64,000 nucleotides of DNA from Pyxidicoccus trucidator (GTDB lineage Bacteria > Myxococcota > Myxococcia > Myxococcales > Myxococcaceae). A model generated the notes under the pieces. It was given only the letters and a program-made list of their open reading frames with translations, ran no database searches and was not told where the DNA came from. Positions 26,362-34,256 of this stretch are shown here, piece after piece; within the stretch, counting starts at the first letter, position 1; every line of letters starts with the position of its first letter. The stretch is from positions 1 to 64,000 of the forward strand of contig NZ_JAAIXZ010000032.1 in the NCBI RefSeq assembly GCF_010894435.1. Reading direction: 5' to 3'. The translations under genes and the position numbers were made by a program.

Positions 26362-26471
26362 CCCGGAATCGGTGCTCGACATGCCCGGAATGCCTGCTCG
26401 GCATCCCTGTAACGGCTGCTCACCTTGGCCCGAAATCGGCGCTCGGCTTGCCCCGGAACACGCACCCCGAG
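26362..26471. repeat. Degenerate 22-23-bp minisatellite
   Basis: Consecutive units start at 26362, 26384, 26406, 26429 and (truncated) 26451. The first two are CCCGGAATCGGTGCTCGACATG-like; the shared core is CCCGGAAT..(G/C)(G/C)TGCTCGGC-T-. Units 1 and 2 are 22 bp, unit 3 is 23 bp, unit 4 is 22 bp. The array lies in the 400-bp gap between the ACIII terminator and the lipoprotein toxin-like gene. The rest of the gap shows nothing recognisable. Confidence 0.7.
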
Positions 26472-26583
26472 CCGCCGCGCCTCGGCAAGTTCCGGGTATC
26501 CCCGACGTTAGCGGCTGCTGGCATACTCCCCAGGCGGCCGGTCTTGCCTCCTAGCTCGCTGGCTCGACTGAAAGGACGTGACC

Positions 26584-27465
26584 ATGCGACTCCGCGCCTG
26601 CGCCGCACTTCTACTCTTCCTCTCGGCTTGCGCTACGTCGGCACCGAGCCCAAGAGAAGGCGTGCCCCGGAACCCGAGGGTCGCCAACCTCCAGCGGGCG
26701 GCAGAGCTGCCTTGGAGGGACGGGGGGCGGTGCGTCGTTCGTGAGGCTTCCCAGCCCTGGCCCGTGCTCGCGGAGCGCTGCTTTCACGCCCTCGACCATG
26801 ACAGGGTCCGGCTCAACGACCGGACGGGAAGGTGCGCTGTTGCTTCAACGGACGCGGCGGCGCTTGGAATCGGCCTCTGCGTCTTGGCTGCTCCCGAGAT
26901 CGTTGTGGGTGCGGTGATAGTCATTGGCGTGGTGGTGGTGGGAGTCGTCATCAAGGAAGCGCTGGATGGGTATGAGACAGCGCCCCAAACGAAGCCCGAC
27001 CCGCAGGAACTCTCAGCGAATCGAAAGCCCAAGCCGGAGCCATCAGGGCAGGATTGGTTCCCTCCGGTGCCTACCGCGCCATTGGAGCGCGAGCGCCGTC
27101 CGGAGTGCAGGCCCGTCCCGGTGCCGCACGCGGGCGAGGATGCCCCGCATAACGAGTGCGCCGATAAATTTCCGCCCAACCGTTATCCTGGAATGGACGT
27201 GCTCGTGGGCGGCAAGCGCTTTGATGCGCTGCAAGTCGGCGCGCGTGTGCTGTGGGAGATCAAGACCTATCAATTTGACACGTACAGTGACTTCCTCCGG
27301 GATCGGGTGATCGAAGACCAGATAAAGGAGTTCAAGGAGGCGCGCAGTATAACGCGGGCCTGTGGATATGGCTTCGTCGTTGGGGTTAGCACCGAGGCAC
27401 ACAAAGCCGCGCTGAAGAGGGCAGACGACACATTTGATATTGTCGTCACGGGGTGCGAGCGATGA
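26584..27465 (+). CDS. Lipoprotein with nuclease-like C-terminus (DUF6310-like, SitA-like toxin candidate)
   Basis: 293 residues. ATG 26584 is preferred because AAAGGA lies 7 nt upstream. A lipobox (FLSAC, Cys16) makes it a lipoprotein. Residues about 93-125 are strongly hydrophobic (PEIVVGAVIVIGVVVVGVVI). The C-terminal 100 residues carry GMDVLVGGKRFDAL and LWEIKTYQFDTY: Asp214 and Glu225-x-Lys227 fit a PD-(D/E)xK nuclease core. I recall this domain as DUF6310, known from myxobacteria. Architecture (lipid anchor, hydrophobic segment, variable toxin end, coupled small gene) is that of SitA toxins delivered by outer-membrane exchange. The toxin role is inferred. It is AT-richer than neighbours and overlaps the next gene by 4 nt. 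Confidence 0.82.
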   Translation: MRLRACAALLLFLSACATSAPSPREGVPRNPRVANLQRAAELPWRDGGRCVVREASQPWPVLAERCFHALDHDRVRLNDRTGRCAVASTDAAALGIGLCVLAAPEIVVGAVIVIGVVVVGVVIKEALDGYETAPQTKPDPQELSANRKPKPEPSGQDWFPPVPTAPLERERRPECRPVPVPHAGEDAPHNECADKFPPNRYPGMDVLVGGKRFDALQVGARVLWEIKTYQFDTYSDFLRDRVIEDQIKEFKEARSITRACGYGFVVGVSTEAHKAALKRADDTFDIVVTGCER

Positions 27466-28217
27466 CCACTCGAAACCGCCTCGTTCTGAACGTCTACGCA
27501 TCTGAGCTCATTGGGAACGATGGCCGTCCGCTCGCTGCCGTCCACGGCTTGGAGCGGGCGGTACCCGGCCTGAGCATGGCGTGGAAGGTTTCAAAAGATG
27601 GCCAGCTCATCGCGCTACCAAAGCGCGACTCATGGCTTGCTGAGGCAGTTGCGCTCGGGGAGTTTCCTCTTGTTTGCAATGGTGACGAGAGCTACCCGGT
27701 GACGATTGTAGGGCGGCACCAACTCGCCAGTGAGAGTCCGGGGGGCCAGCCGCAGCTTCAGGTTCATGCGAAGCTGCCGCAGGACACGGCCGCTGTCGCG
27801 GTAGCAGCGGATGTGCTGGAGCAAGTAGCGGAGGGCATCCGCGCGCTGTGGGGCCTCGTGGCGCCGGGGGGCGTGATGGAGGTCATTGCGGACCAAACAG
27901 GCCCGAAACTATACGGACCAGGTAAGCCGCCGCTGGGGCTGCCAGCGCTGAAGATGCCATGGAACATCCGCTCACCCGAGACTCCGCGTCACCTGGGGTG
28001 GCTGAACTACTGGTCGGATGCTGCCGCGAAGGCCATCGGGTTCCCGGATCCTGCTCGCGACACCGAGCTGCTCTCACGGGCGCGGCGCACGGCGACGGGC
28101 GGCTGGGTCGTGCGACTCACGGACGCGCCGCTCGATCTCGACAACCCCGCCCACCTGGACGCGCTGAAGCGGGCCTATGAGCGCTTCCCGGAGATCGGCG
28201 GTCGCTCGGCGCCTTGA
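27462..28217 (+). CDS. DUF5953-like cytoplasmic protein, candidate immunity partner
   Basis: 251 residues, no signal peptide or membrane helix, so cytoplasmic. ATG 27462 overlaps the stop of the lipoprotein toxin-like gene (ATGA), implying coupled, stoichiometric synthesis. I recall the family as DUF5953, a myxobacterial family often seen next to DUF6310. Visible blocks are RNRLVLNVYASELIGNDGRP, ALWGLVAPGGVMEVIADQTG, HLGWLNYWSDAAAKAIGFPD and GWVVRLTDAPLDLDNPAH. Cytoplasmic location and coupling to an exported nuclease-like lipoprotein suggest that it neutralises the toxin, as SitI proteins do. No biochemical activity can be read from the sequence. Confidence 0.8.
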   Translation: MTTRNRLVLNVYASELIGNDGRPLAAVHGLERAVPGLSMAWKVSKDGQLIALPKRDSWLAEAVALGEFPLVCNGDESYPVTIVGRHQLASESPGGQPQLQVHAKLPQDTAAVAVAADVLEQVAEGIRALWGLVAPGGVMEVIADQTGPKLYGPGKPPLGLPALKMPWNIRSPETPRHLGWLNYWSDAAAKAIGFPDPARDTELLSRARRTATGGWVVRLTDAPLDLDNPAHLDALKRAYERFPEIGGRSAP

Positions 28218-28660
28218 CCCCTCAGCTCGGGCGTCCCTGCGCGCATGCCGGCGATGGTTGGGTGCTACGGCTTGAGGTGATATTCGGCACTGGGCTTCCA
28301 CCGCGCAGCGGGCGGGCGCCACGGCCTCAGGGGGCGGGAGCCCGGGGCCCTTATCCAGCGCTCCGCTCCGGCCGGGTTGAGGCCCCGCAGGGACCCAATC
28401 CGCCCGCGCGGCTTCGATTCCCGCCGCCTCCACATTCAGAAGCCCAGACATTGGCGCACTGCCGGACGCCACCTGCCGGGGCGTCCTCCAGCGGCTCGGG
28501 CGTGGCGCCGCTTCCATCACCCTGCTTGCCGGCACCTTCGACATGACGCTGACGGGCATGAAGCAACGGGATGCTCAGCCCCGTCTCTGGACTTCCGGAT
28601 GCGACCTGGCGCACCGTAGCGGAGGCGCCTTCAGGTGACAGGCGCAGGAGGCTTCAGGAT
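28218..28660. other. Gene-free stretch downstream of the toxin-like pair
   Basis: No convincing gene is visible over 440 bp. It contains the tRNA-like 3' end at 28408-28432 described separately and probably the promoter of the small lipoprotein gene at 28661. Open frames on both strands are Arg/Pro/Ala-rich and look like noise. Confidence 0.4.
28408..28432 (+). other. tRNA/tmRNA-like 3' end remnant
   Basis: The block ends ..TTCGATTCCCGCCGCCTCCA and reads as a T-arm (GCGGC, loop TTCGATT, CCCGC, one mismatched closing pair) followed by a 7-nt acceptor strand CGCCTCC and discriminator A. The CCA is replaced by CAT. A complementary GGGGGCG lies at 28330-28336, but no D-arm or anticodon arm can be folded between, so this is not an intact tRNA. 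Such 3' fragments are typical of integration sites of genomic islands. Confidence 0.35.
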
Positions 28661-28942
28661 ATGCGTCGATTCTTCGTCATGGCTTCACTGGTGTTCTTGA
28701 CCGCGTGCGGTGGCCCGCCTACCGACCCGACCTCCTCCGAACCTGCCGCACCCGATGAGGCGCAGACCTCCGGGAGCGCCGCGGCGGACGAGGTGGGCGC
28801 CGCGTCCGGGACGCCAGGCCCTGGTAGCTGTGGGCTTCTCCCGCCCCGGGAGTGCTTCTGCGCTCAGTACAGGACGGCGGCCACGTGCAACGCGACCCGC
28901 GCCTGCGTCTGGAACTACAACTGCCAGCCGACGTACGAGTAG
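28661..28942 (+). CDS. Small Cys-rich lipoprotein
   Basis: 93 residues: signal peptide and lipobox (VFLTAC, Cys16), then a Pro/Ser/Glu/Ala-rich spacer, then a C-terminal module with six or so Cys (CGLLPPRECFCAQYRTAATC, then CVWNYNCQ). This ends like small disulfide-rich modules that recur in exported myxobacterial proteins. AGGAGG lies about 10 nt before the ATG. Function unknown. Confidence 0.75.
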   Translation: MRRFFVMASLVFLTACGGPPTDPTSSEPAAPDEAQTSGSAAADEVGAASGTPGPGSCGLLPPRECFCAQYRTAATCNATRACVWNYNCQPTYE

Positions 28943-29037
28943 CCGCTTCGTGCCGTCCCGGGGAGTGTCTCCCGCGACCTTGCACCCGTGCAGGGAAAGA
29001 GAGACAACTCCCGCTGGGACTCTAGCGAGGAGCGCTC

Positions 29038-30231
29038 ATGAAGCAGGAGGTGCCGAACCACGAGCTTGCCCGGCCGCGAGGAGTGGTCGCCCAGACGGTG
29101 CTCGGAGCGGTGGGCAAGGGACTCCTCCTGGGCGGCGCCTCCTTTGGCGTCGCGGCCATGCTCGCGACCCCCTGGCTCTTCATTCCAGCGGGTGTGCTCT
29201 CGGTCGCCTCCGGTGTCATCTTCATCGTGCGAGGGGCACTGGCCGAGCACGCGGGGCTCGCGCCCGCCTCGCACCACGCCCACATCGGGCTCGGTGCCGA
29301 GGTGCACGCCTCAGCCACGGTCGAGCCGGGTGCGGTCATCGAGATGGGCGCGACGATTGGCGCAGGCGCGAAGGTGCAGCAGGGCAGCGTCGTTCGCATG
29401 GGCGCTACGGTGGAGAGCGGGGCAACAGTTGAGAGCGGTGCGGTGATTGGCTGGGGCGCCACGGTGCGGCAGGGGGCAACGGTGCGGCGCGCGGCGAGCG
29501 TAGGCGCGGGAGCAACGGTGGGGCGTAACGCCGTACTGAGCGCGGGAGGGCACCTCGGGGCAGGGGGCTCCCTGGTCGCTTCGAAGGGGCCTGAATCCCC
29601 CCGAGCCACCCTGGATGCGCCCCCGGAGCCAGTACCCGCCGTCGAAGACCCGCGCGCCGCGGAGCTCGAGGCGCTCTGTGATCGGCTCGAAGCAGAGCTC
29701 GGCAAGGGTTCTCCGGCACTCCGTGAGTTTCTCGGCACGGATGCAGGCTCCGTCGCGGAGCTGCGGACCGGGTGCCGAGACCTCGTGGCGCGGGAGCGGG
29801 GGCTCCGGCGTGAAGTCGCCCCCGAGTTGATGGCCCGGCTCGAGCGCGAACGCACCGCGCTCGAGGGGCGGATTGCGGCAGCCTCCGATGAGCAGGTGCG
29901 AGCGAGCCTCAAGGACGCAGTCGCCGCCATCGACGAGCAGCGCGTCCAACGCGAGCGGCTCGGACGAAACGCGGACCGCCTCGATGCGGAGTTGACCCGG
30001 CTTCGGTGGAGCATGGATTCGGTGATTGCCCAGCTCGTCCAGGTCAAGAACCTTGGAAGCACCGGCCGCTCACCCGAACTCGAACGCGGTCTGGGGCGTG
30101 TGCGCGAGGAGCTTGCCGCCGTGACAGGCGCGCTCGAGCTCATGGACAGCGAGGAACGGGATTCGCTCCGGCCTGTCCAGGCGATGGATGACGGCAGCCC
30201 GGCCCCGCTCGCGAGACGGGTGAAGGGCTGA
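29038..30231 (+). CDS. Membrane protein with hexapeptide-repeat beta-helix and coiled coil
   Basis: 397 residues, three parts. Two N-terminal hydrophobic segments (GKGLLLGGASFGVAAMLATP and LFIPAGVLSVASGVIFIVRG) form a membrane hairpin. Residues about 80-180 are regular imperfect hexapeptides (GATVES, GAVIGW, GATVRQ, GATVRR, GATVGR), the left-handed beta-helix pattern of LpxA-type acyltransferases, but no catalytic histidine block is evident. From about 200 to 370 there is a charged heptad-like region (LEALCDRLEAELGKG, LMARLERERTALEGRI) expected to form a coiled coil. GAGGAG lies before the ATG. It may be a membrane-bound scaffold; no known protein has this exact order to my knowledge. Confidence 0.75.
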   Translation: MKQEVPNHELARPRGVVAQTVLGAVGKGLLLGGASFGVAAMLATPWLFIPAGVLSVASGVIFIVRGALAEHAGLAPASHHAHIGLGAEVHASATVEPGAVIEMGATIGAGAKVQQGSVVRMGATVESGATVESGAVIGWGATVRQGATVRRAASVGAGATVGRNAVLSAGGHLGAGGSLVASKGPESPRATLDAPPEPVPAVEDPRAAELEALCDRLEAELGKGSPALREFLGTDAGSVAELRTGCRDLVARERGLRREVAPELMARLERERTALEGRIAAASDEQVRASLKDAVAAIDEQRVQRERLGRNADRLDAELTRLRWSMDSVIAQLVQVKNLGSTGRSPELERGLGRVREELAAVTGALELMDSEERDSLRPVQAMDDGSPAPLARRVKG

Positions 30232-30411
30232 GCGGAGCCTCCCCGAAGCTGGCCTGCTTGGAGTGCAGCCGCCTCGCCTGGCGAAAACCGCAAGATTCAG
30301 CAAAAGGCATCAAGGGGCGGAAAGAAGGCCCGGCGCGTGAGGAGCAGGGTTCCCCTGGGAGCACCAGGCAGGGGATGAACCCCTGCCGCGCACGCTCCGG
30401 AGAAACCCGCC

Positions 30412-30882
30412 GTGACCTTCACGCTCCGAAACCGGGTGGCGCCCTACCTCGTCTGGCTGTCCGCCCTGCTGCTGGCAGGCGAAGTCGGAGGCGGCATCTA
30501 CGAGCACCTGGTGCTGGACCGGGCCTGGCCGTCGAACCTCTCGCTGATTCGTCCCGAACATGGGGGAGTCCATCGCGCTCCGTTCTGGATTCTCGTCCAC
30601 ACCAGCCTCCTCTTCGCCTTGCTGGGGGCGCTCTGGGCCACCTGGCGCGACGCCACGCTCCGCAAGCGCGTCGCCTGGGCGCTGGGACTGCATGGGGTGA
30701 TGCGCCTCGGGTCCTTCGCCTACTTCATCCCCGCGGCCCTGCGCTTCGAGTCGGCGACCTCGGTCAGCCCCGAGCAGGTGCAGACCTGGGTGATCCTGAG
30801 CCCCCTGCGCACCGCGCTCACCGTCGTCGCGTTCGCGTTGCTGTTCAGACCGGGCGATGTGCGCCGCGCCGACGCCCCTTGA
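30412..30882 (+). CDS. Four-helix membrane protein of unknown function
   Basis: 156 residues from a GTG with GGAGA upstream. Four hydrophobic segments are evident: VAPYLVWLSALLLAGEVGGG, FWILVHTSLLFALLGALWAT, VAWALGLHGVMRLGSFAYFI and LRTALTVVAFALLF. Conserved-looking polar residues (GGIYEHLVLD, FESATSVSPEQVQTW) lie in loops. I do not recognise a function. It converges with a lipoprotein gene 25 bp downstream. Confidence 0.7.
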   Translation: MTFTLRNRVAPYLVWLSALLLAGEVGGGIYEHLVLDRAWPSNLSLIRPEHGGVHRAPFWILVHTSLLFALLGALWATWRDATLRKRVAWALGLHGVMRLGSFAYFIPAALRFESATSVSPEQVQTWVILSPLRTALTVVAFALLFRPGDVRRADAP

Positions 30883-30907
30883 AGAGTCGGACAGGCTCGT
30901 TCGGCGC

Positions 30908-31990
30908 TCAGCGCTTCCGCCGGGGCGTAGACGCGGTCTCCAGCACCCATCCCTCAGGTCCCCGCAACATGAGCAGGTCACACCACTGCCGGCTCGCGGC
31001 CACGCGTTGCACGGCGGGTTCCACACAGACCTCCGCGAGCTCCGTGTCGACCCGGGTGAGCGCCCCTGATTCCGTGAACCCTCGCAGCGCCGCCTCGTAG
31101 GCAATCTGCAGGCGCAGGCGGAGGAGCTCAGGCATGGGAACTTCGGGGGGCACCGACTGCCAGCCGATGTACCTCAGCCCGGCCAACACCCCTGGCGGTC
31201 GAGAGAGCAGGCGCGCCCGGTGGCTGGCGAGGAACTGATACAGCAGGTGCATCCGCTCCCGGTTCGCGTGCTCGACGGCGAGCAGGTCCCCGGCAGCACG
31301 CGCCTCCTCGAAGAGCTTCGCGGCCTCCGCCACCTGGTCTCTCGTATAGACCTTGCCGAACCGCTCCATGCGCTGGAGCGTCACTCGCGCGGCCTCGGGG
31401 GCTCGGGTGAGGTGGGTGAAGACACCGAGTGCCGACGGGTACTTCGCCAGCGTGTGGTCCGGGTTCATGGCCAGCCGACCCGTGAGCTGCCGTGAGTCTC
31501 CGGGCCACCGGCTCGGTGAGGCGAATCGGTACTCCCGCTCCAGCTCCGAGCCCGGGAGGTGGGCGCTGTACTCCCCATTGCACTTCGTGATGGGGAAGGC
31601 CGCGCATTGCCCGGCCGCTGGGGCCGAGGCGTCGTCACATCGCGCGGAGGCGCAGGCGTCGAACGCGCTTCGGGGCAGGAAGCCCCGCACCTCGACATCC
31701 AGCGTCTGCTCGCGGGCCCGCCACGTCACTCCGGTGAGGACGACGCCCCAGCCCGCCATGGCGCTCTTGTCGAAGACCTTCTTCGCGGACTCGAGGTCGA
31801 TGAAGTCCACGAGGAGCTTCGGTCCCTCCACCAGGTCGTCCGTGACGAGCCGGATGTCCCGGAGCTCGACCCGGACCTCGACGCGCTCGGCGCCGGGCTC
31901 CAGGGTGAACTCGGCTTCCCGTGGAGCCATGAGACAGCCCGTCGAGGCGATGACGCAGAGTCCGAACCACGCGATTGCCTGGAGCCGCAT
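30908..31990 (-). CDS. Lipoprotein of unknown function
   Basis: 360 residues from ATG 31990 with AAGGGG upstream; a GTG directly before it is an alternative. Lipobox VIASTGC (Cys19). The mature N-terminal half is beta-rich (FTLEPGAERVEVRVELRDIR, VTWRAREQTLDVEVRGFLP) with a Cys pair in a small insert (ACASARCDD); the C-terminal half is helical (AAKLFEEARAAGDLLAVEHA, LLRLRLQIAYEAALRGF). No catalytic motif is recognised. It lies 70 bp downstream of the subtilisin-like protease gene on the same strand, so the two may be cotranscribed. Confidence 0.75.
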   Translation of the reverse strand: MRLQAIAWFGLCVIASTGCLMAPREAEFTLEPGAERVEVRVELRDIRLVTDDLVEGPKLLVDFIDLESAKKVFDKSAMAGWGVVLTGVTWRAREQTLDVEVRGFLPRSAFDACASARCDDASAPAAGQCAAFPITKCNGEYSAHLPGSELEREYRFASPSRWPGDSRQLTGRLAMNPDHTLAKYPSALGVFTHLTRAPEAARVTLQRMERFGKVYTRDQVAEAAKLFEEARAAGDLLAVEHANRERMHLLYQFLASHRARLLSRPPGVLAGLRYIGWQSVPPEVPMPELLRLRLQIAYEAALRGFTESGALTRVDTELAEVCVEPAVQRVAASRQWCDLLMLRGPEGWVLETASTPRRKR

Positions 31991-32060
31991 CACACCCCTT
32001 CCATGGGTTGAGCCTCCCAGTCTACGCCGTCTCCAGTTCGTGGTCAGGTGGCGCATGTGC

Positions 32061-34058
32061 TCACCAGGGAGCGGAGGGGTTCCTACCCACGGCGAAGACC
32101 AGGTCATCGTGGTCGACGGACCCGCCCGGCGAGCAGCTCGCCACGCCCTGGAAATAGAGAAAGCCGAAGACGCCCCGGATGGCCTGCACGCCACCGGCGG
32201 GAAGGGTGAAGGTGGCGGAGAGTTCCTGCGCTCCTGGCGCCGTCGCCGTCAGCCTCCCGAGGTGCATCCAGACGGGCTGGTGCGCATCCGGCGCGTGGAA
32301 GAGGTCCAGCGCGTCCAGGTCGGGCATGAGTGCCAGGACGCTGGCGGTGACTGTGACTTGCCGTCCAGGCGCGAGCGGCCGTCCATCCGTGGTGGCGATG
32401 CGCAGCCCCTCCAGGGACTCAGTCACCAGATAGGAACCGGAGTCACCGTCCGGGCAGCTCGAGGCCAGCGTGTTGGGCGCGTGGAGCTCGGGGCCCATGA
32501 GCCCGGAGCCCCGCACCAGCACCCCGGTGTCGCAGGACGCGCCCACGGTGTCGCACCGCGGGGCCAGGAGCACCGGGTCCGGGTCGGCGATGCCAGGGTT
32601 CCTCACCACGGCGGAGACAGCGGGACTCCGGCGGAGGTTGTAGGCAGTGTCGTACGCACGGGCCTCCAGCAAGAGCGGTCCGTTCAGCTCCCGTGTGGTG
32701 TCCCAGGTGAATTCGTAGGGCGCCGACGAGTCAGTGCCGCGCAGCTCGCCGTTGACCCAGAAGTCCACGCGGTGGATGGCGACATCATCGTACGCGGCGG
32801 CGAACACGCGCACGGTGCCGCGCAGTCTCGCAGGGTCGCCCGGGACGATGAGCCACAGCCACGGAGACCGCGTGTCACCGGAGGCGGGTGGCGTACCCGT
32901 GTGCAGCAGCAGGTTGGGGGAGCCCCGTCCGGCGAAGGACAGGCGGCCCGGCGTGGCCGAGCCCGTGAGCGACGCCGCCACCTGCTCGGGCGTCGCGGCG
33001 GGATGGGTCTCCAGGTAGAGCGCCGCCGCGCCGGCCACGTGGGGCGCGGCCATGGAGGTCCCCTCGAGGACCTCGGTCGCGGTGTCATCGGAAATCCACG
33101 CCGAGGTGATGTCCTGCCCGGGCGCGAAGAGGTCCACGCAGCGCCCGTAGTTGGAGAAGCCCGCCCGCTCATCCGTGTCCCGAATGGCGCCCACGGTGAG
33201 GGCCTCGGCGGTGCGCGCGGGGGACTCGTTGCAGGCATCGACGTTCTCGTTGCCGGCGGCGACCACCGTGGTGACGCCCGAGGCGATGAGGTCTCGGACG
33301 GCCTGGTCCATCGCCTCCGAGGGCTCGAAGCCCAGGCTCAGGTTGGCCACCGCGGGCGCGACGTGGTGGGCGGCCACCCAGTCCAGGCCCGCGATGACGT
33401 TCGACACGGTGCCCTCGCCTTCGCAGTCCAGGACGCGCACGGGGTGCAGCGTCACGCCCCGCGCCACGCCCCAGGTACTGCCACCCAGCGTGCCCGCCAC
33501 GTGGGTGCCGTGGCCATCACAGTCCTCCGCCGTGCCGCCCGGCTCCACCGCGTCGAACCCGTCACCGAGGCGTCCGCGGAACTCGGTGTGTGTCCGACGG
33601 ATGCCGGTGTCGATGACGTACGCGTGGACTCCCGCCCCCGTCAGCGCGGAGCGGTAGACGCCATCCAGTGGCAGGTCCTCCTGGTCGATGCGGTCCAGTC
33701 CCCAGGGGGCGCTCGCCTGGACCGACGACAGTCGGACGTACGCGTCCTGCTCGACGAGCGCCACGGCGGGGTCCGCGCGCAGGGCGGCCACGCGCTCCTC
33801 GGAGAGGTCGGCCACGAAGCCATGCAGCACGTGCTCGTAGGTGCGGGTCACCCGCGCTTCATGCTTGCGGGCGACGTCCAGCGCCTGCCGCCGCACGCCC
33901 GCCGCCTGGACGCGCGCTTCCGCCGAGCCCGGCTTCAACATGACGATGTACCGGCCGGGGACCCGGCGCGCCCCGGAGGATTTCACGGGTTCGGCGCAGC
34001 CCAGCAACGCCAGTCCAGACAGCGTGGCCCACAGGAACTTCAGGAAGTGTTTCTTCAT
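32061..34058 (-). CDS. Subtilisin-like (S8, proteinase K type) lipoprotein protease
   Basis: 665 residues. Lipobox LALLGC (Cys21) is followed by an I9-type inhibitory propeptide (RYIVMLKPGSAEARVQAAG, EHVLHGFVADLSEERV), then the S8 catalytic domain: Asp in VIDTGIRRTHTEF, His in DCDGHGTHVAGTL, oxyanion Asn in VVAAGNENVDACN, Ser in EGTSMAAPHVAGAAAL. The order and motifs fit the proteinase K subgroup. Two beta-sandwich-like modules follow (WLIVPGDPARLRGTVRVFAA with DFWVNGELRGTDSSAPYEF, and a C-terminal one with about four Cys). It is probably a surface-attached or secreted protease used in predation. The 5' gap of 200 bp to the dehydrogenase gene is divergent. Confidence 0.93.
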   Translation of the reverse strand: MKKHFLKFLWATLSGLALLGCAEPVKSSGARRVPGRYIVMLKPGSAEARVQAAGVRRQALDVARKHEARVTRTYEHVLHGFVADLSEERVAALRADPAVALVEQDAYVRLSSVQASAPWGLDRIDQEDLPLDGVYRSALTGAGVHAYVIDTGIRRTHTEFRGRLGDGFDAVEPGGTAEDCDGHGTHVAGTLGGSTWGVARGVTLHPVRVLDCEGEGTVSNVIAGLDWVAAHHVAPAVANLSLGFEPSEAMDQAVRDLIASGVTTVVAAGNENVDACNESPARTAEALTVGAIRDTDERAGFSNYGRCVDLFAPGQDITSAWISDDTATEVLEGTSMAAPHVAGAAALYLETHPAATPEQVAASLTGSATPGRLSFAGRGSPNLLLHTGTPPASGDTRSPWLWLIVPGDPARLRGTVRVFAAAYDDVAIHRVDFWVNGELRGTDSSAPYEFTWDTTRELNGPLLLEARAYDTAYNLRRSPAVSAVVRNPGIADPDPVLLAPRCDTVGASCDTGVLVRGSGLMGPELHAPNTLASSCPDGDSGSYLVTESLEGLRIATTDGRPLAPGRQVTVTASVLALMPDLDALDLFHAPDAHQPVWMHLGRLTATAPGAQELSATFTLPAGGVQAIRGVFGFLYFQGVASCSPGGSVDHDDLVFAVGRNPSAPW

Positions 34059-34256
34059 GCCCTCCTGACCCCCGAGTGATTTCCGACGGTCTCGGAGGGG
34101 TGAAGAAAGTGGACGCGCCTTTCACGCCTGACGGAGCGCCAGGTGCGGCGACACGGAGCGACTGCCACTGCCCGTCCTGGGCCGCGAGGCGCCCCTTGTG
34201 GTACGGGGGCCTGACCCGGGAGCACCCCGCGTGCCCCACTCGTGAGCGAGACCTCC

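Noticed and set aside
26362-26471. CRISPR-like array
   Set aside because: Units are degenerate and contiguous with no unique spacers, and no cas genes occur nearby.
28330-28432. Intact tRNA (for example a long-variable-arm tRNA)
   Set aside because: Only the T-arm-like and acceptor strands can be drawn; no D-arm or anticodon arm folds and CCA is not encoded.
31353-34079. 908-codon open frame on the + strand
   Set aside because: Antisense to the subtilisin-like protease and the lipoprotein, both of which have clear signals and motifs.
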